A stretch of 64,000 nt of DNA from Lophius americanus (GCA_037951165.1 JBBDHG010000061.1:4630001-4694000); one strand, 5' to 3'. Positions 10,640 to 23,741 are shown, counted from the first letter of the stretch. The notes: generated by a model not told the origin, from the letters alone. A program made the numbers and translations.

Positions 10640-12469
10640 TGGAGAAAAGAAAATTAACGCTCATTGAAAAGGCCCTTGCAGTCAAATTGAGTCCATAAAG
10701 AAAGGAACGTAAAAGGAAAATGGACAAAATAAATTGTATGAAGTTGTCTCTCAAACAGCTAATGAAAGATGATCAAAATATTTCACAGGTTAAGACACAA
10801 ATTGATATATTTGTGCAATTATTTCAAACTGTGACTGCTCTGCACACATGTCTGATGCCTCTAATTCCATACGATGAACAAGACAAACGAAATGCATGGT
10901 TCACAAGCATCCAAAACGCATGCAGGACTTTATTGAGGACGTTAAATGCTGGTTTTCAGATATCAGAAGTTCAAGGTGTCCTCTATCAGAGCTGACTCAT
11001 TACACGCAACTGCCCCAAGAAGCTCTACCAGAAGATGATGTGAACAATGCAAGGGAATCTCCATTTCATAAAAACTTTTGTCAAGATGACCGATGAGTAT
11101 TACCTTGTGACAGCATCTCAAATCAAAGCAGAAAAAGACACCGTTTAAAATCTAAGGTATCTGCAAGTTTCAAAGCTGAGGCTGAAATGGTCACTTTGCT
11201 TGCCCGTCAGAAGATATTGAAGGAAAAACATGCTCATAAGGAACAGAAAGAACAATTAAGAAAAAGCAAAGAGTAACTTCGACTTGAAGGTGAGATAGCT
11301 TTCTCCATAGCAAAATTAAAGGTTCTAACAACTTCTGGATCTATCATTAGGAGGCTACCTCACGGCCATCTGATGGCATGAAGTCAGTAGCTGGAAATTT
11401 CGATTCACACAAAAGGAACAGCAAATTAAACCAATAGAAAGCAGATAATATCTTTCATCTCCACCAGAGGTCCTCAATGCACATGACGACGCAGAGCATG
11501 GTTGTAAATGCTGTAGCGCCTCCTGTATCCTTATACAGGGATGTCCATACATCATTTCCCAATCATAACAACATAGTAATAAAATTATGAAACAACAAAG
11601 CTGGTGCGTCAACAATGTCTTTCATCTCTGCCTAAGAGAGAAGTCCAAGTATTCGACAGTGATCCTTTCCAGTACCATGCTTTTATACGTTTCTTTGAAC
11701 AGATCATTGAAGGAAGGAATGATGATGCTGGAGATTACCTACATTTCTTGTAGCAGTCCACCAGGGGGCAGCAAAAGAGAGTGTCAGAAGCTGTCAAATC
11801 ATAACAGATGGAATTGGATATGAAAAAGCAAAAGCTTTACTCCTAGAGCATTTTGGAAATGAACACATGATAGCCTCTGCTGACATGTAGAAAATCTTAT
11901 CATGGCCATCAATTAATACAGAAGATGTGAAAGCACTACAAGCACACAGTCTGTTTTTGAGTGGAGGCTGCAACGGATGAAGTGCATAACCTGTGACTTA
12001 AATACAACTTCTTATATGCTCATAGTCATTAAAAAATTGACCTATAGGCTGAGGGACAAGTGGCGAGCAGTGATATAGTGGGATTTATAGAACGTCAAGT
12101 GAAAATAGCCACATATCTTATATTTGGAAACATTCAAGATGCTGCAGTGGCATTCAAGGAAAGTGTCACACCAAAACATTTAACTAGCCCAAAGGCTAAA
12201 GGAAGTAGTTTTGCCACTAATGTTACCACGGTTGAGAAAAGGACCCAATCAGAGAATAGAGTTACAGATGGATATTCATTTAAGACTTGCCTTTACTGCA
12301 AGGGTGGTCATTTGCTGGAGTTGTGTGCTCTATTGGAGAAGAGTACTCACAAGGAGAAGATGACTTTCCTGAAAACACTGGACTTTACTGGACACATCAG
12401 TAAGGACCGTAGGAAACGTCTATATTGCAACATATGTGGCTTGAAAACCCCTCTTACTGAGAAAAACTA
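10640..12469 (+). pseudogene. gag relic of the BEL/Pao element
   Basis: Broken over several frames. An early part (from 10720, with a WF-rich segment near 10930) is followed by FDSDPFQYHAFIRFFEQIIE-like coding at about 11650-11720 and YEKAKALLLEHFGNEHMIAS at about 11820-11880, both typical of the DUF1759 gag domain. A CCHC-type zinc knuckle with CLYCKGGHLLELC follows at about 12286-12326, and the frame stops at 12470. Stops and frame changes fall throughout. Confidence 0.85.
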
Positions 12470-12477
12470 GGATTCTT

Positions 12478-13690
12478 TTGTGCACCATGGGACAGAAGAA
12501 AGTTGTAGACAGCCAAATTGCACATGATTTGGAAATTGCTGGTTTGGACAGTGATTGCTATTTCGAGTTGCCCGACGTCTTCACCCAATGTAAGATGCCT
12601 GTTTATAGAAGTAACATCCCTTGCCAGCAAGACCAAAAAAAATGGCCTCATTTGAAGCATGACCGTCTGCCAGAGATAGATACAGATGTTGAGCTTTTGA
12701 TTGGAATCAATGTGCCCAGAGCTTTGGAAACGCTGGAATTCAACCAGACCATGTATGAATGTCCATATGCCATCAAGACGATGCTCGGTTGGACTGTAAA
12801 TGGACCACGGGGAGGAGAATACGATGATAGTCCTGTGCATCAGTCTGAAATCACCATCAATAGAATATCTTCTATCACACTGGATGAACTCTTGAAACAG
12901 CAATTCATGACAAACTTCCCTGAATGTGGTCAGGATGAACAGCCTGGACTGTCAAGAGACGACTTTAAGTCCCTGGAAATGTCTGAAATGACTGCAGAAC
13001 TTGTGGTTGGTCATTACAGCATTGATTTACCTCTGAAGGAGAAGAAATTGAGCATGCCTAATAATCGCAAGATTTCAGAGTAACCCACCCTAAACCGGAA
13101 GAGGAGATTTAGCAGAGACTTATAATTTCACAAGGACTACACCACTTTCATGAAAAAACTCATATCAAGTGGATGTACAGAAAGAGTGCTGGTCACTGAA
13201 CTGGAGCATAGTTATGGCAAGGTTTGGTATATCCCACACCAAGGGATATACCATCCCAAGAAAACAAAGATCCGAGTGGTCTTTGATTGTGGACCACCAT
13301 TCCAAGGCAGTTCTCTCAATGCACAATTTCTGCAAGGCCCTGATTTCACGAGTCATTGATTGGAGTCCTGACCAGATTCAGAAAAGAGCCAATTGTTCTG
13401 ATGTCTGACATCGTGGCTATGTTTCATCAGGTTTTAGTGACAGAGGAAGATGTGAACCTGTTGCGATTTCTCATAGTGGCCTCTAGAGGTATGAGGGCAG
13501 AGCTACTCCTAAAGGACGAAATATGGTTTCCTGGTCCCTCATTTCTCATGCAAACAGAGGATGGTTGGTCAGTTTACCATGACAACTTGCAAGAACTTCA
13601 ACCTGGAGACCCTGAGGTCAAGGTTTCGGCTGCCATGGAGGTTTCTTTTGCACAAGAAGAAAATGATGCAATTATACACCTTATCAGCCG
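12478..13690 (+). pseudogene. pol relic: A17 protease region and truncated reverse transcriptase
   Basis: 12478-13083 reads the peptidase A17-associated region (LPEIDTDVELLIGINVPRAL, then MLGWTVNGP). I do not see the catalytic D-[ST]-G of the aspartic protease. The RT fingers follow (KIRVVFDCGPPFQGSSLN at about 13270-13325, then SDIVAMFHQVLVTEEDVNLL at about 13404-13463) with a frame change near 13330. Soon after, near 13480, the frame jumps to WFPGPSFL, which lies upstream of the integrase in intact elements; the YxDD palm motif and RNase H are therefore deleted. Confidence 0.88.
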
Positions 13691-15240
13691 CAGCTCATCT
13701 TGGACATGTCTGACAAGAGTGATGGGCTGAACCCTAAGGTTCAAAAATTTGTTTTTTAGTCTCAGGAAGAAGAAAAAACCCTATCCAGCTAAACTTGTTA
13801 CTGATGCAAATAAACAGAATGATTCTTTCTTCAAGGAGGTGAAAAATTCCAAGGACAAGCTGTGTTTTGGTTTTCTCTCACTTGAAGAGATCAGAAATGC
13901 TGAACTTCAAGTCATCCATGTCTGTCAAAAAGCAAGGTTCTATGCAGAATTCTCTTGTCTCCAAAGGGGAGCGTATGTGAAGAGAAATAGCCACATCTAT
14001 AGGCTCAGTCCTATACTTGATAATGGTGTGTTGAGAGTTGGAGGACGACTTAGTATGGCTGCTATGCCTGAAGAGTCCAAAAATCCTGTCATACTTGCTA
14101 AAGACCTCCATATCTCGGCTCTTATCCTCCATCCCATCCATCAAGAGGTTGACCATGGTGGTAGAAATCACATGCTATCCAGACTACGATAGAGATACTG
14201 GATTCCTGGTGCCACTGTTGCCATAAGGAAGATCTTGTCTAAGTGTGGTCTGTCGACGGCGACATGGTGCTGCAGGTAGACAGCTAATGGCATACTTGCC
14301 TGAGGACATAGTGTCTTCAGAAGAACCTCCCTTCAGTTATGTCGGAGTGGACTACTTTGGACCGTTTGAAGTCAAGTGTGGGAGGAGTCTTGTAAAGAGA
14401 TATGGATACATTTTCAGGTGTTTGGCTAAAAGAGCGATACAAATTCAAGTTGGTTCATCTCTAGACACAGATTCATTTATTAATGCTTTGAGACGCTTTA
14501 TTGCAAGACGAGGAAAGGTGAAAGAGTTGCGCTCAGACAATGGCACCAACTTTGTTGGTGCTGAGCGTGAGTTGAGACAAGCCATTGAAGGATTGAACTT
14601 GGATCAAATCAAAGACAACTTGCATTCAAAGGAATTAATGGGACTTTTAACCCTCTTACTAGATCACTTCCAGGAGGAACACGGGAGAGGATGATTTGCT
14701 CTATAAGAAAGGTTTCAATTCCACTCTGAGAACACAAAGTCTGGATGAAGAAGGACTCCACACTGCTTTTGTGAGGTGGAATCAAAGGAATCCTCAGATC
14801 CAAATGACTTGGAAGCATTAACACCAAACCACTTTCTGCTTCTCAGAACCAAGCCATGTTTACCACCTGGTCTGTTTCAAAAGGAAGACATTTATACGCA
14901 ACGGAGATGGAGGCAAATCCAATACATGGGGATCTGTTTTGGAAAAGGTGGACTAAGGAATACTTACTTACCACAGTTGCAGGAACGATAGAAATGGACA
15001 AAAGTCGAGCGTAATTTCATCCCAGGTGACATTGTACTCATTGGGGTCGACTTTGCACTCTGTAATTCCTGGATTATGGTCAGAATTATCGAAGCAGTTC
15101 CAGACAGGAGGGGGCTCGTGCGACGGATCCGGATCAAGACCTCAACCAGCTGTATCTGCAGACCTGTGACCAAGATCTGTCTTCTTCAGGACTCCGTGGA
15201 ATCTGAAGACTATGCCTCGCATAACTTTGAACTAATTTGA
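13690..15240 (+). pseudogene. Integrase and DUF5641-like C-terminus relic
   Basis: An H2C2 zinc site is visible (HPIHQEVDHGG near 14130-14160 and CGLCRR near 14240) with a stop and a frame change between. The DDE core follows in 14245-14694: YVGVDYFGPF holds the first Asp and RSDNGTNFVGAE the second. A candidate Glu lies past a frame break near 14685. The tail has LTPNHFLLLRTKPCLPPG, RRWRQIQY and, after another stop, RNFIPGDIVLI and PDRRGLVRRIRIKT, ending at TGA 15238-15240. This is the standard BEL/Pao C-terminus. Confidence 0.9.
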
Positions 15241-15415
15241 CTTTGCAGAAGAGTCAACTTCTGTTCTTCAACAAGACTCAAATAAAATGACTTAATTAAG
15301 TGTAGCCTATAAAGGAAAACAAGTACATTGGACTATAAAAATGTTTGTTTTCCTGCATGTATAATGTATTTTGTAATTATTACTGTGTAGTAACTGTAAT
15401 AATTAGGGGCCGGAA

Positions 15416-15801
15416 TGTAGGAGCCAGGTAAGGTATGGTCCATTTATTTGATTGGTCACTTACGGTAATTTGGGTCACATGGTGTTGGAAGGGGAAGTCA
15501 TTGGCATACAACGTCACCTGTCAGTTTTGTGAATGGGTTGGAGAGGGGGTGAGGGAAGCTGCACTTTTTGCTGACAGCTTACACTTTGGGTGTTTGTTTG
15601 ATCCTGCATTTTTTCTCATGTTAGGCCTTTGTTGTTATTTGGGAAACTTTGATACACAATGGATTCCCATTCAATAAATCTACGAAACGCAGCCATGGAG
15701 CAGTGATTATTTAGACAGACAGCGTGTCAAGCAGACTTTTTCCCCGACTTAGCCTCTCAGCGACTAATAGGATATTTCTCTTAAAGATAGTCACCACTTT
15801 A
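15416..15801 (+). repeat. 3' LTR of the BEL/Pao element
   Basis: Partner of the 5' LTR, with the same TGTAGGAGCCAGG start, the TTCAATAAATC signal at about 15672-15682, and the same end. Confidence 0.92.
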
Positions 15802-15806
15802 TATAG
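15802..15806. repeat. Target site duplication, right copy (TATAG)
   Basis: Follows the right LTR directly. Because the LTR ends CTTTA, its exact end is uncertain by a base. Confidence 0.7.
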
Positions 15807-16905
15807 TGATGTGTTGTATGAAAGCCTTGATTCAGTGTCTGCACATGCTGGATAGCTGGATAGGATGGATTTATCATGGGACACCGAGATTCATTACCAA
15901 CTGTAATCCTCATACTAATCATTGTATACTGTTTTCAAAAGTGAATTGGGCTCCATTATGTGTATGTCACCTTTGTGACTGGTTTGTATTGGTATACAAA
16001 AACAATCTGAACAAAATTCCTTCTATTCTTTTAAGCTGATTATACAGTATGCAAATCATCATCTTCATAAAATGGATGCTTAATCTTCAAAATCCAGAGA
16101 CCTTGAACAAATTTAATGCTCTAATGAAATATATTGAGCCCATGTTGTCTGTGTTGCAAATGCTTTATACAATTATACTGTTCATTTAAACTTCATTTGC
16201 TGCTACTCTTGGCTAGTTCTTCCTTGTATAAGAGTTCCTTGATCACAATGGATCTAACCTGGTTAATTAAAGATTCAAATTTAAAAAAGCCAGGCATTCT
16301 TTAAAAAAAAAGCAAGACAGAGGGTTTCCATGCTATAATTAAGGACTTTTTTTTAACGATAACAGCAGGTTACTTTAGCATGGTCATAATTCAGATATGA
16401 ACTGTTATTTGAGCAAAAAATATATAAGTCTTGAGAAATTAGTAATAGTAAGAGGAAATTTAGTTATTTGCTAGCAAGCACTTATCTTTGCTTATTGAAA
16501 ACCACCTTATTAATTAACTTATTTGTTGCTTCTAGACTTCTTAGTGTAAATGCAATATTTGATTTATTCAAAGCTATGTTTCGTTAAAGGAAATGTTCCC
16601 CTTAATTAAACTAATATTGAACTCAAATATTCTTACTTTTTCTTTATTGAAATATATAACAGGTGCATTAAGGACAGTATGTGTACCCTAATTAGACTCA
16701 ATTAGTACGCTCTTTAATTTATCATAGCCCTATTTCCTGATCAGTTCATAAGTGCAACAGGAGATCTTATTTATGAGTAACTAAAGCTAGACTTCGAGGA
16801 TGTGCTATAAATTACTCTAATTCATCGTTATGAACGAAAATAACTAGTTAGAGACTACTACTGCTTTTGAGACGACTGCTCCTTAAAACCACTTTATTTA
16901 GTAAC
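15807..16905. other. Intergenic, AT-rich, nothing recognised
   Basis: No exon or repeat family stands out between the retrotransposon and the candidate klhl13 promoter. Confidence 0.55.
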
Positions 16906-16909
16906 GGAA

Positions 16910-17092
16910 GTCTGAGCCAATGAAAAGAGATTGCCATGCTGTTTGACCAATGGGAAGTTAGTATGCTGCAGCTTTCCCAGTAAGTGGGGATTTGATTGGA
17001 TAAAACAAGGAAGGCGTTTCCAGTGGTATAAGTGGATTTGAGGGCTTGGAAGGAAAACAAGGACGCAAGTTAACACTATCTCGTTGTTGAAG
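16910..17092 (+). promoter_or_regulatory. klhl13: Candidate klhl13 promoter and non-coding first exon
   Basis: Three CCAAT boxes lie close together: CCAAT at 16917-16921 and 16947-16951, and ATTGG (reverse) at 16995-16999. TATAAG follows at 17027-17032. A donor-like site GAAG|GTATTG at 17092/17093 would end an untranslated exon of about 35-60 bases. The order and spacing suit a plus-strand promoter. No start codon with a good frame is needed here. The link to klhl13 is inferred from strand and position. Confidence 0.5.
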
Positions 17093-18480
17093 GTATTGAA
17101 TTTGCTTTTAAAAAGTTTACACATGTTATTTAATTGACATGAAGTGTTTGGAATACCTTATATGGCGGATGAAGCTCAACAAATAGAGGGTTGACAGTCA
17201 GCGTCATATGTTGGTGGTGGCAAACCTGCCCACCAACAACACTAATAACTCACTCAACTAACGCTAACTTATGTGAACACCACGATCCTTCAGACCGTCA
17301 CTATTTAAACTAACATAAACAGCTCACGATAATTTAAAGTAACCAGACTGACAGCCACATGGTCGACTTAATTCAAGCCAGCAATATTAACGTTACTATG
17401 TGTTAGCTTGTCAACTTAGCTAGCATTAGCCAGTTCCGACAGGAGCTGGAAGGACTGCGTTCACACAACATGGCCAGAGACCCAACAAAGCTCCGGTCCG
17501 ACAGTCTGCCTCCTTGAACGATATCACCGTTTAACTCAGTCCGGCGGAACAGTAACATTTTAAAAGCTGATACCTCTGCCATTGCTAGCAAATATGTTAG
17601 CTACCTCACCACAGACTTGTTTCTCCACATATATGTAAGATCTAACTTCGACTTTGTCTCTGAATGTTAGTCTACTTAATGCCCCTTGCCCAGGCAGAAT
17701 GTCAACTTCATTTCTGTGACTACTTGCAATTCAATTTATGTGTGCAACAAACCACTGGCAATTTTAAGTAGCCAAGATCAGAGTAGGAACACTCAATTTT
17801 GTACCAAAGTTTAGAGAAATAATGTTCTGGCAATAAGAAACAAGGCAGGTGCTCAAATCTATGCTTTAATACTATTACGCTAACAAGCATATTTCAATGC
17901 AGATGAATGCATATAATGAATAAGCCTGAATGCATAAAACTTCTTATTATAAAGTTGATCTCACTATCTTATTAATTTGAAAAGTGCTGACTTCAAGTCT
18001 GTACAGATACGTTATCTTAAGGCAACGTTTTAGTATTTGCATAAAAACGGGTATCAATACAGAGTAAAGTCGGATAATTTTAGGGAAGTATACAGTTGAT
18101 GTTAGTATTAAGTTCTATTTCACTCTTCACCTCGGCTGCAGGAGAATATTGAGATGCATATTTACATTTATACAACCGTGTCTAACTATAGGGCAAAAAC
18201 TTGTACCAATGTTCAATAAATATAAAAATAATACAGGAAGTGCCAGAAACAAAAAAAACCCTCCTCAGTTGCAACAATGAGATTTTGTCAGTATTTTGTA
18301 TTAAATTGCATTGTAGAACTGTAATCAGACTGTTAAAGTAAAAAAGTGACTGGTTCGGAAATCTACACTGTTTATATATAACAGCTTTATCTTAATTGTT
18401 TTTTTCTTAAATAAAAGGTTTAGATTTTGGAAGATAAATTTCATATAAATGTTAATAGAACTGTGTTTCAATTATTTGAA
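17093..18480 (+). other. klhl13: Presumed klhl13 5' intron; nothing recognised
   Basis: No exon, RNA gene or repeat family recognised. The part to about 17600 is slightly richer in CpG than its surroundings. Confidence 0.4.
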
Positions 18481-18552
18481 GTGTGCTTTCGGCAAGGGTA
18501 TGGAGCTCCCTATGCACAGAGGAGAGACGATGCCCATTGGACCACATGAAAG
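18481..18552 (+). CDS. klhl13: Candidate alternative first coding exon of klhl13
   Basis: ATG at 18500 opens 17 codons plus two bases (MELPMHRGETMPIGPHE) ending at a donor AAAG|GTAATG. The two left-over bases join the first base of the exon at 41879 to give Arg, followed in frame by SLVEDDDAHMK of klhl13. An acceptor-like ATTTGAAG ends at 18480, so this could be spliced from the 17-kb non-coding exon. It would give a KLHL13 form with a short, different N-terminus. Phase fit could be chance (one in three), so this stays a candidate. Confidence 0.45.
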
Positions 18553-21500
18553 GTAATGTGCAATATTTAATATTCCATTGCTTTATTAGTGACCTAGAAT
18601 ATGTGTATTGGTTCATTTTACTTGAACGCATCACACCTTTTTGCTTAAAAACCTTGCCGAAAATGCCCAAACCTGTTTTGGCTGCCTTGATATAACTCAC
18701 GGTCCTTGTTTTTTTTCCTCTGCTCTCTACAAATAATGCATTAAAAAAAAGAAAGAAGTTATTTATAACTTAATAGATTTTTGACTCAGGTTTGGAGTCA
18801 TTCTTAAAGTCTATACAGGATAGCAATTTGTTGTCCTGGTAATAGTATTGGCAAGGAAAAAGCTTCCTTCTGGAATTTGAGGTGTAATCCCTGATTAGTG
18901 TCACACAGGATATTGCAGTGTTTCTGATATACTAATCAATGTGTGCAAGATTAACCTTCCTTAATGGTATATGCATAATGTTAGCTAATTCATAACTATT
19001 TGTCTGAGGTCGACAGTATTATCATAGCCTTCTTTGCATTTTTGGTAAAAAAAAAGAACGATGCAGTGTTTCAATTTGGCCTCAATTTGTTGTTTTGGCA
19101 CCCAAGTTAATCTTTTTAAGCGCTAAACTTCTGTTCAGACAAGATTAGTTTACCAGAGTTGGGAGATTAATAGTAACAGTCACACTGTAAAACAAAATGT
19201 ATGGTAGATTGCATATTCTGTTCTCAACTTCCCACAGTATATCAGCACAGTGTATAGTTCGTGATAAGCATAAACAATGTAAGATAACTGTTGACCTTAA
19301 ACGTATCATCATTTAGCCACTAAATACAATCCCTCAAGCATGTTAGTTACTTGTCAATGTCCCTGATGTGCACTTAATGTACAGCTGCTTGTGCTTGGAC
19401 AACACACGATACCTCTTGACCCAGTTAAAATGGTATTAGAGACATGCAAATAAATGCAATCAGGTTATTTTTTGTAAAGGTTGAATATAGTTAATATGCA
19501 GTTAGTTTTGGAGAGAAATGTAGATTGAGTTCCACAGATAGTTATTAATGGTTTGACCATGAAGACACAGAAGAATAGCTGTGATACGACAAATGTAGAA
19601 CATAGAGAAACTTTGATTAAGTTACATAACCATAGATGTCCAAATTAAATTTGTCTTTTCGTCCATTATATCTTACTTCAGGTGAACTCGTTTACTCCCT
19701 CTCATCCATCACTAGTTACACACAAACTCATGAATGTCAGGAAGAAACATATATTGGGCTTAAACCACACAATTCTATACTTTTATGTGTATTACATGTT
19801 CTGTTTTTCTGGAACCTAATTTGTCCCATGTTTTAATCCCAGAAGACTAATTCTGTTTATTGTTAATAAAAAAAGGTACCGTTAGTAACTAAACAGTGGC
19901 TGGTGTTCATGATGTAGTTAATCTGCAAACACATGGTTAATATGTTGTTTAATTTTTTTAAAGCAGTGTATTTTGACAAATCAATGAGGGTGGGAGGGTT
20001 CTAAATGCTTTATTACCCAACTTCACAACGTTTTGTCCAACTGCCAAAATCCAATAGACAGTCAGGGTATTGTTGTGAATAAGAACCAGAAAATATTTAT
20101 ACTTAAGAGAGCTCAAGATGACTAAAACAGATGAATTCAGCTGACACTTGTCTTTTGTCAATTGTCATTGATTAATACTTTGAGTATTGTAATAGTATTT
20201 AACTTAGTTGTTTAACTTAGCAAATTAAAACCAAGCCTGCTAAAATGGTTTGGCTGACAGTAATTGTACATACATGAGATCAAATGTCATATTTATTGCC
20301 TTGCACTGACCTTTTGTTTTATGCCCAACATGAGTTACTACAAGTAGGCAATACTAAATAGTTTCAAACATACCCATCTTTTAGTCTTGAAAATATTAGG
20401 GAAATGAGACTTTCCTGATGATTCTGACTTGTGTAGTCCAGTCTTTTTTGCGAACATTGCTGCTTTTGTCAGTGAAAAGAATTATAACTGTCTGAAGGTG
20501 GATAAGTTACTACACAGAGGTAATTATAGTTAATAATAATTATAAAACACAATTATTAGTGTCGAGTACTGTTAATAATGTAGGCTCAGGCTGAGTGCCA
20601 GGTGTTTGATGTATAAACTATAAACTATCTACAACTACAATGGTTTCTTGAATAATCTGTTGGCTTGTTATAATGAATTGCAGAAGCAAAACCAATAATG
20701 GCTTCAGTTCTCATTTACTTAGTTGTTTTTGAATATTTTGTGGAGTTTTAATCAGCATAAAGTTTTCTGTTCCCATGGGTAGATAAGGATGTGTAATTAT
20801 TATAGGGCTTCTCATTGCTTTATTTGAAGTATCGGTCCCTACAGGGGTTGTTTCTTTGGGAGGAGAGTGGTATTATAAAACTGAGGGTGACAGGTGTAGC
20901 ACTGAGCTCAGAAGCTTTGACAGAAGACACGACATGACTGCTGCCCTTGCAATAGGGGCATGGTCATTGTGCCATTTAAAGGGTAAGTGGGATTCAGTGC
21001 ATTACAGAGGACTGTTCATGTAGTCAACTGCATTGCATTGAAGCATAACCGCACTCAGGATTACCAACAAAAATAATACAGGCAAAATAGTAAAGTGGCA
21101 TGTTCCGTAAACTTGCCTGGTGGCTTTCTTGTCAGGGTGCTAAAACCATGTTATTAAAGCAATTACCCAGTCAAAACACAACTAAACAAACTTCATCAAA
21201 AAAAAGAGAACCATATAAAAGGGCAACAAAAATGAAATGACTGCAAACGGACAAGATTTTCAAAATTTTTTTGATTGTTTAAAAAAAAAAAAGGGGGATA
21301 TCATCATCAGAAATCCGGATTCTCTCACTGCTTTACTTGGCTTTTATTCACCTTTGGTGGCTGGGATACTATAACTGTGCTTTCAGCTTTCTGCTACTGC
21401 TGTCATACCTGCACCAGATTTAAATGCATCATATATTCATATTTGTGCTTGTCTGGAGCAATGAATTTCTTCAAACTCTGTGTGAGGGAATGGCTCAATA

Positions 21501-23041
21501 CCTTTTAAAGTTTTTTTTAAACCCTTGTTTTCCACAGTATGACAGTGTTTATAGGGCAGGTTTACAGCTTGGTTAGAAGTTGTTGTAGGTTTCTGGCCCA
21601 ACACATGTAAAATATTTAACTTCAAATGTGTAACAATACTATATTATTGCACTACTTGATATAATTTCTCTATCCAGCACCCTTCTTCTGTTGTCAATCT
21701 ATTTTACAAGGAAGCTAACATTCTCACATACGTGACTTAAATTGTCCGGGCTTATCAAACTTTTCAGCCGCTCCAATATTGATGACTGTTTAGCCAATAC
21801 TTTTCAACGCACTCCTTTGACATGACCATACAAAGGTGTGGTTTCACATGACAATACACCTGCGCTCTGTTCACATGAACAGACACCCTGGTCTGTGTGT
21901 AAGATCTCACTGCAACTCTGAACCAACATTTATGCATTTACAATAATTATTTTGAATGTTGAAAGTGACTGCAAAACTGCCATGACAGTTTTAAACTTAA
22001 ATAGTTAAACATCTCAATTGAGCCAGCGATTACCTGCATCCCAAACCGTGGGGTCGATCCAAACTGATCAACCTTTGTTTGTTGCACCATGACATATCTG
22101 TAAGCACTTGAAAGACGCAGAAAGCTATTCATTCATCGAACTGCTCTCTTGAGCGCCTTACTAAATAATTGCGCTTGGCGATTCTGGCTAAAATGAGAAT
22201 CAAGGATATTTTTTTTTGCTTGGAATTTAGATTGCAATTCCCTCTACGATCTTACCATTCAGTTTACATCATATGCACTATGTTGTTATGATGTGATAAA
22301 TGAATGAGCGTCATGCACTCTCCATGTGCAACAGGGATAGATCGATGCAGGCATTTAAGGGTTAACTCTTGCAGCTCTACTAAGCACTATCGCACAGCCT
22401 GGATGCCTATATCTAAGCCCGGCCAAGTCCGGGAATCTAGTTATCAAGCCTGGCCCATACTCTGCAGAACTTCTGTTTTTTATGTGCGAACCAAACCCGA
22501 GTTCGATACAGTTAATACCAGCTGAATCCCTGAGTTTTGTTTACAGTTGTGTTTACCATGATTACGGCTCGTCTGTTTACCCTGATTACTTATGTTGGCA
22601 TAGTAAATTACCATGAAAGGGCCTATTTTTGGACCTAAGCCATTAAAACTAGTGTTTTTAATAAATCAAACGCAAGCAATACACACCTCCGTCTGCAGCT
22701 ATAAACACAAATTCATTAACAGTTATAAATATACGGAAATTGAAGTCTGACTGTTGTCAAACTGATTCGTGAGGCGTTACATCCACAACTAAATCGAAAT
22801 CCCTCCAAACCATTGATTTGCCTTCATGGTTTTCTGCAGTTTGAAACATTACCTACGACAGGATTTACTGGACGTCCTCCATGGGTTAAGCTCAGCTTCC
22901 ACATGAGCATTTACCGCTGGAAATTTAAAATATAGCCTTTCCGTCATTGAGCTTTGAGGCATAGCTCAATGGGCTGTCACATGAAAAGACATATCAAATA
23001 CTAAAAAATGACAGCCAGCCAGTAGAGACACTATTTTTCTT

Positions 23042-23160
23042 AATTGTTACACTGGGTTTTCATTACAATATCTTGAAAGCATCACGTTATATTGGCTATC
23101 TCTGATGGGACAGAGCTTGTACCCTAACATCATTCCTAAATATCTGTCCAAACCTGGCCC
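23042..23160. repeat. Dispersed repeat, copy 1 (hAT-like?)
   Basis: ATTGTTACACTGGGTTTTCA and the following roughly 100 bases (landmarks ATTGGC and TCTAAATAT-like CCTAAATATCTGT) recur with changes at 31491-31627. Nearby CCTGGCCCG words recall fish hAT-type non-autonomous elements. Family is a guess. Confidence 0.5.
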
Positions 23161-23708
23161 GATTTCAAGAGATTTGTGATTGAGCCTGTGTCCCCACTCT
23201 AGTGTGCACCTCCTCCGTGTAATTATGAGTGAAAGAGATAAGTAGCCATCATGAATCATAGAAGAAAAAGTGGTAGAAAGAAAGATTGCATGAACACGGG
23301 GTTTAGAATTGAAAAGAAACTATAAATCTGTTTCTGCTTTTGTTAAGGGTTGTCAACTCTCCAGATACTCGGCAGACCTTTTTCTTATGCTCTAAGTTAG
23401 TACTTTGTGAAGGCAAGTTAAAGCTAAGTTAGAGCTTAACAATATTCCCCATGGCACCGTTATACAACCAAAAGGCCACGTTCTTAAACGGCCAGGTGTA
23501 GCTCAACGTAACATAAGCTGCAGCTGTGCTAGCGAGTTTTACTGCAACTTATGCAATGAATTAAAATGCTTGAGAATCAAATTACTTCAGAAAAGAGATT
23601 GTATATACCTTCGAATTGAGACTGTAATCTTTTATATGATGAATCGCCCAGCCCTACTAAAGATTTTAACCTTCACATTTCTTCTTTACATTTGCACTAT
23701 AAACTGCA

Positions 23709-23709
<1 letters not shown>

Positions 23710-23740
<31 letters not shown>

Positions 23741-23741
23741 G
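23710..23741. repeat. TA microsatellite, interrupted
   Basis: Two TA runs separated by a TG unit. Confidence 0.9.

Larger units (their letters stand above)
9088..15801 (+). mobile_element. Degenerate BEL/Pao LTR retrotransposon, internally rearranged
   Basis: About 6.7 kb. Flanking LTRs (9088-9468 and 15416-15801) are bounded by the 5-bp direct repeat TATAG at 9083-9087 and 15802-15806, the duplication size typical for BEL/Pao. The order inside is leader, a misplaced pol fragment, second leader copy, gag, A17-type protease/RT, integrase and the C-terminal DUF5641-like domain. Many stops and frameshifts, a missing RT palm and RNase H, and LTRs differing at roughly one base in ten by eye show an old, dead copy. 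It lacks a recognisable env. It sits between wdr44 and klhl13 and is not part of either. Confidence 0.93.

Noticed and set aside
22950..23000. tRNA-like A box (TAGCTCAATGGG)
   Set aside because: No B box at a fitting distance and no cloverleaf; chance or a fragment of a SINE.
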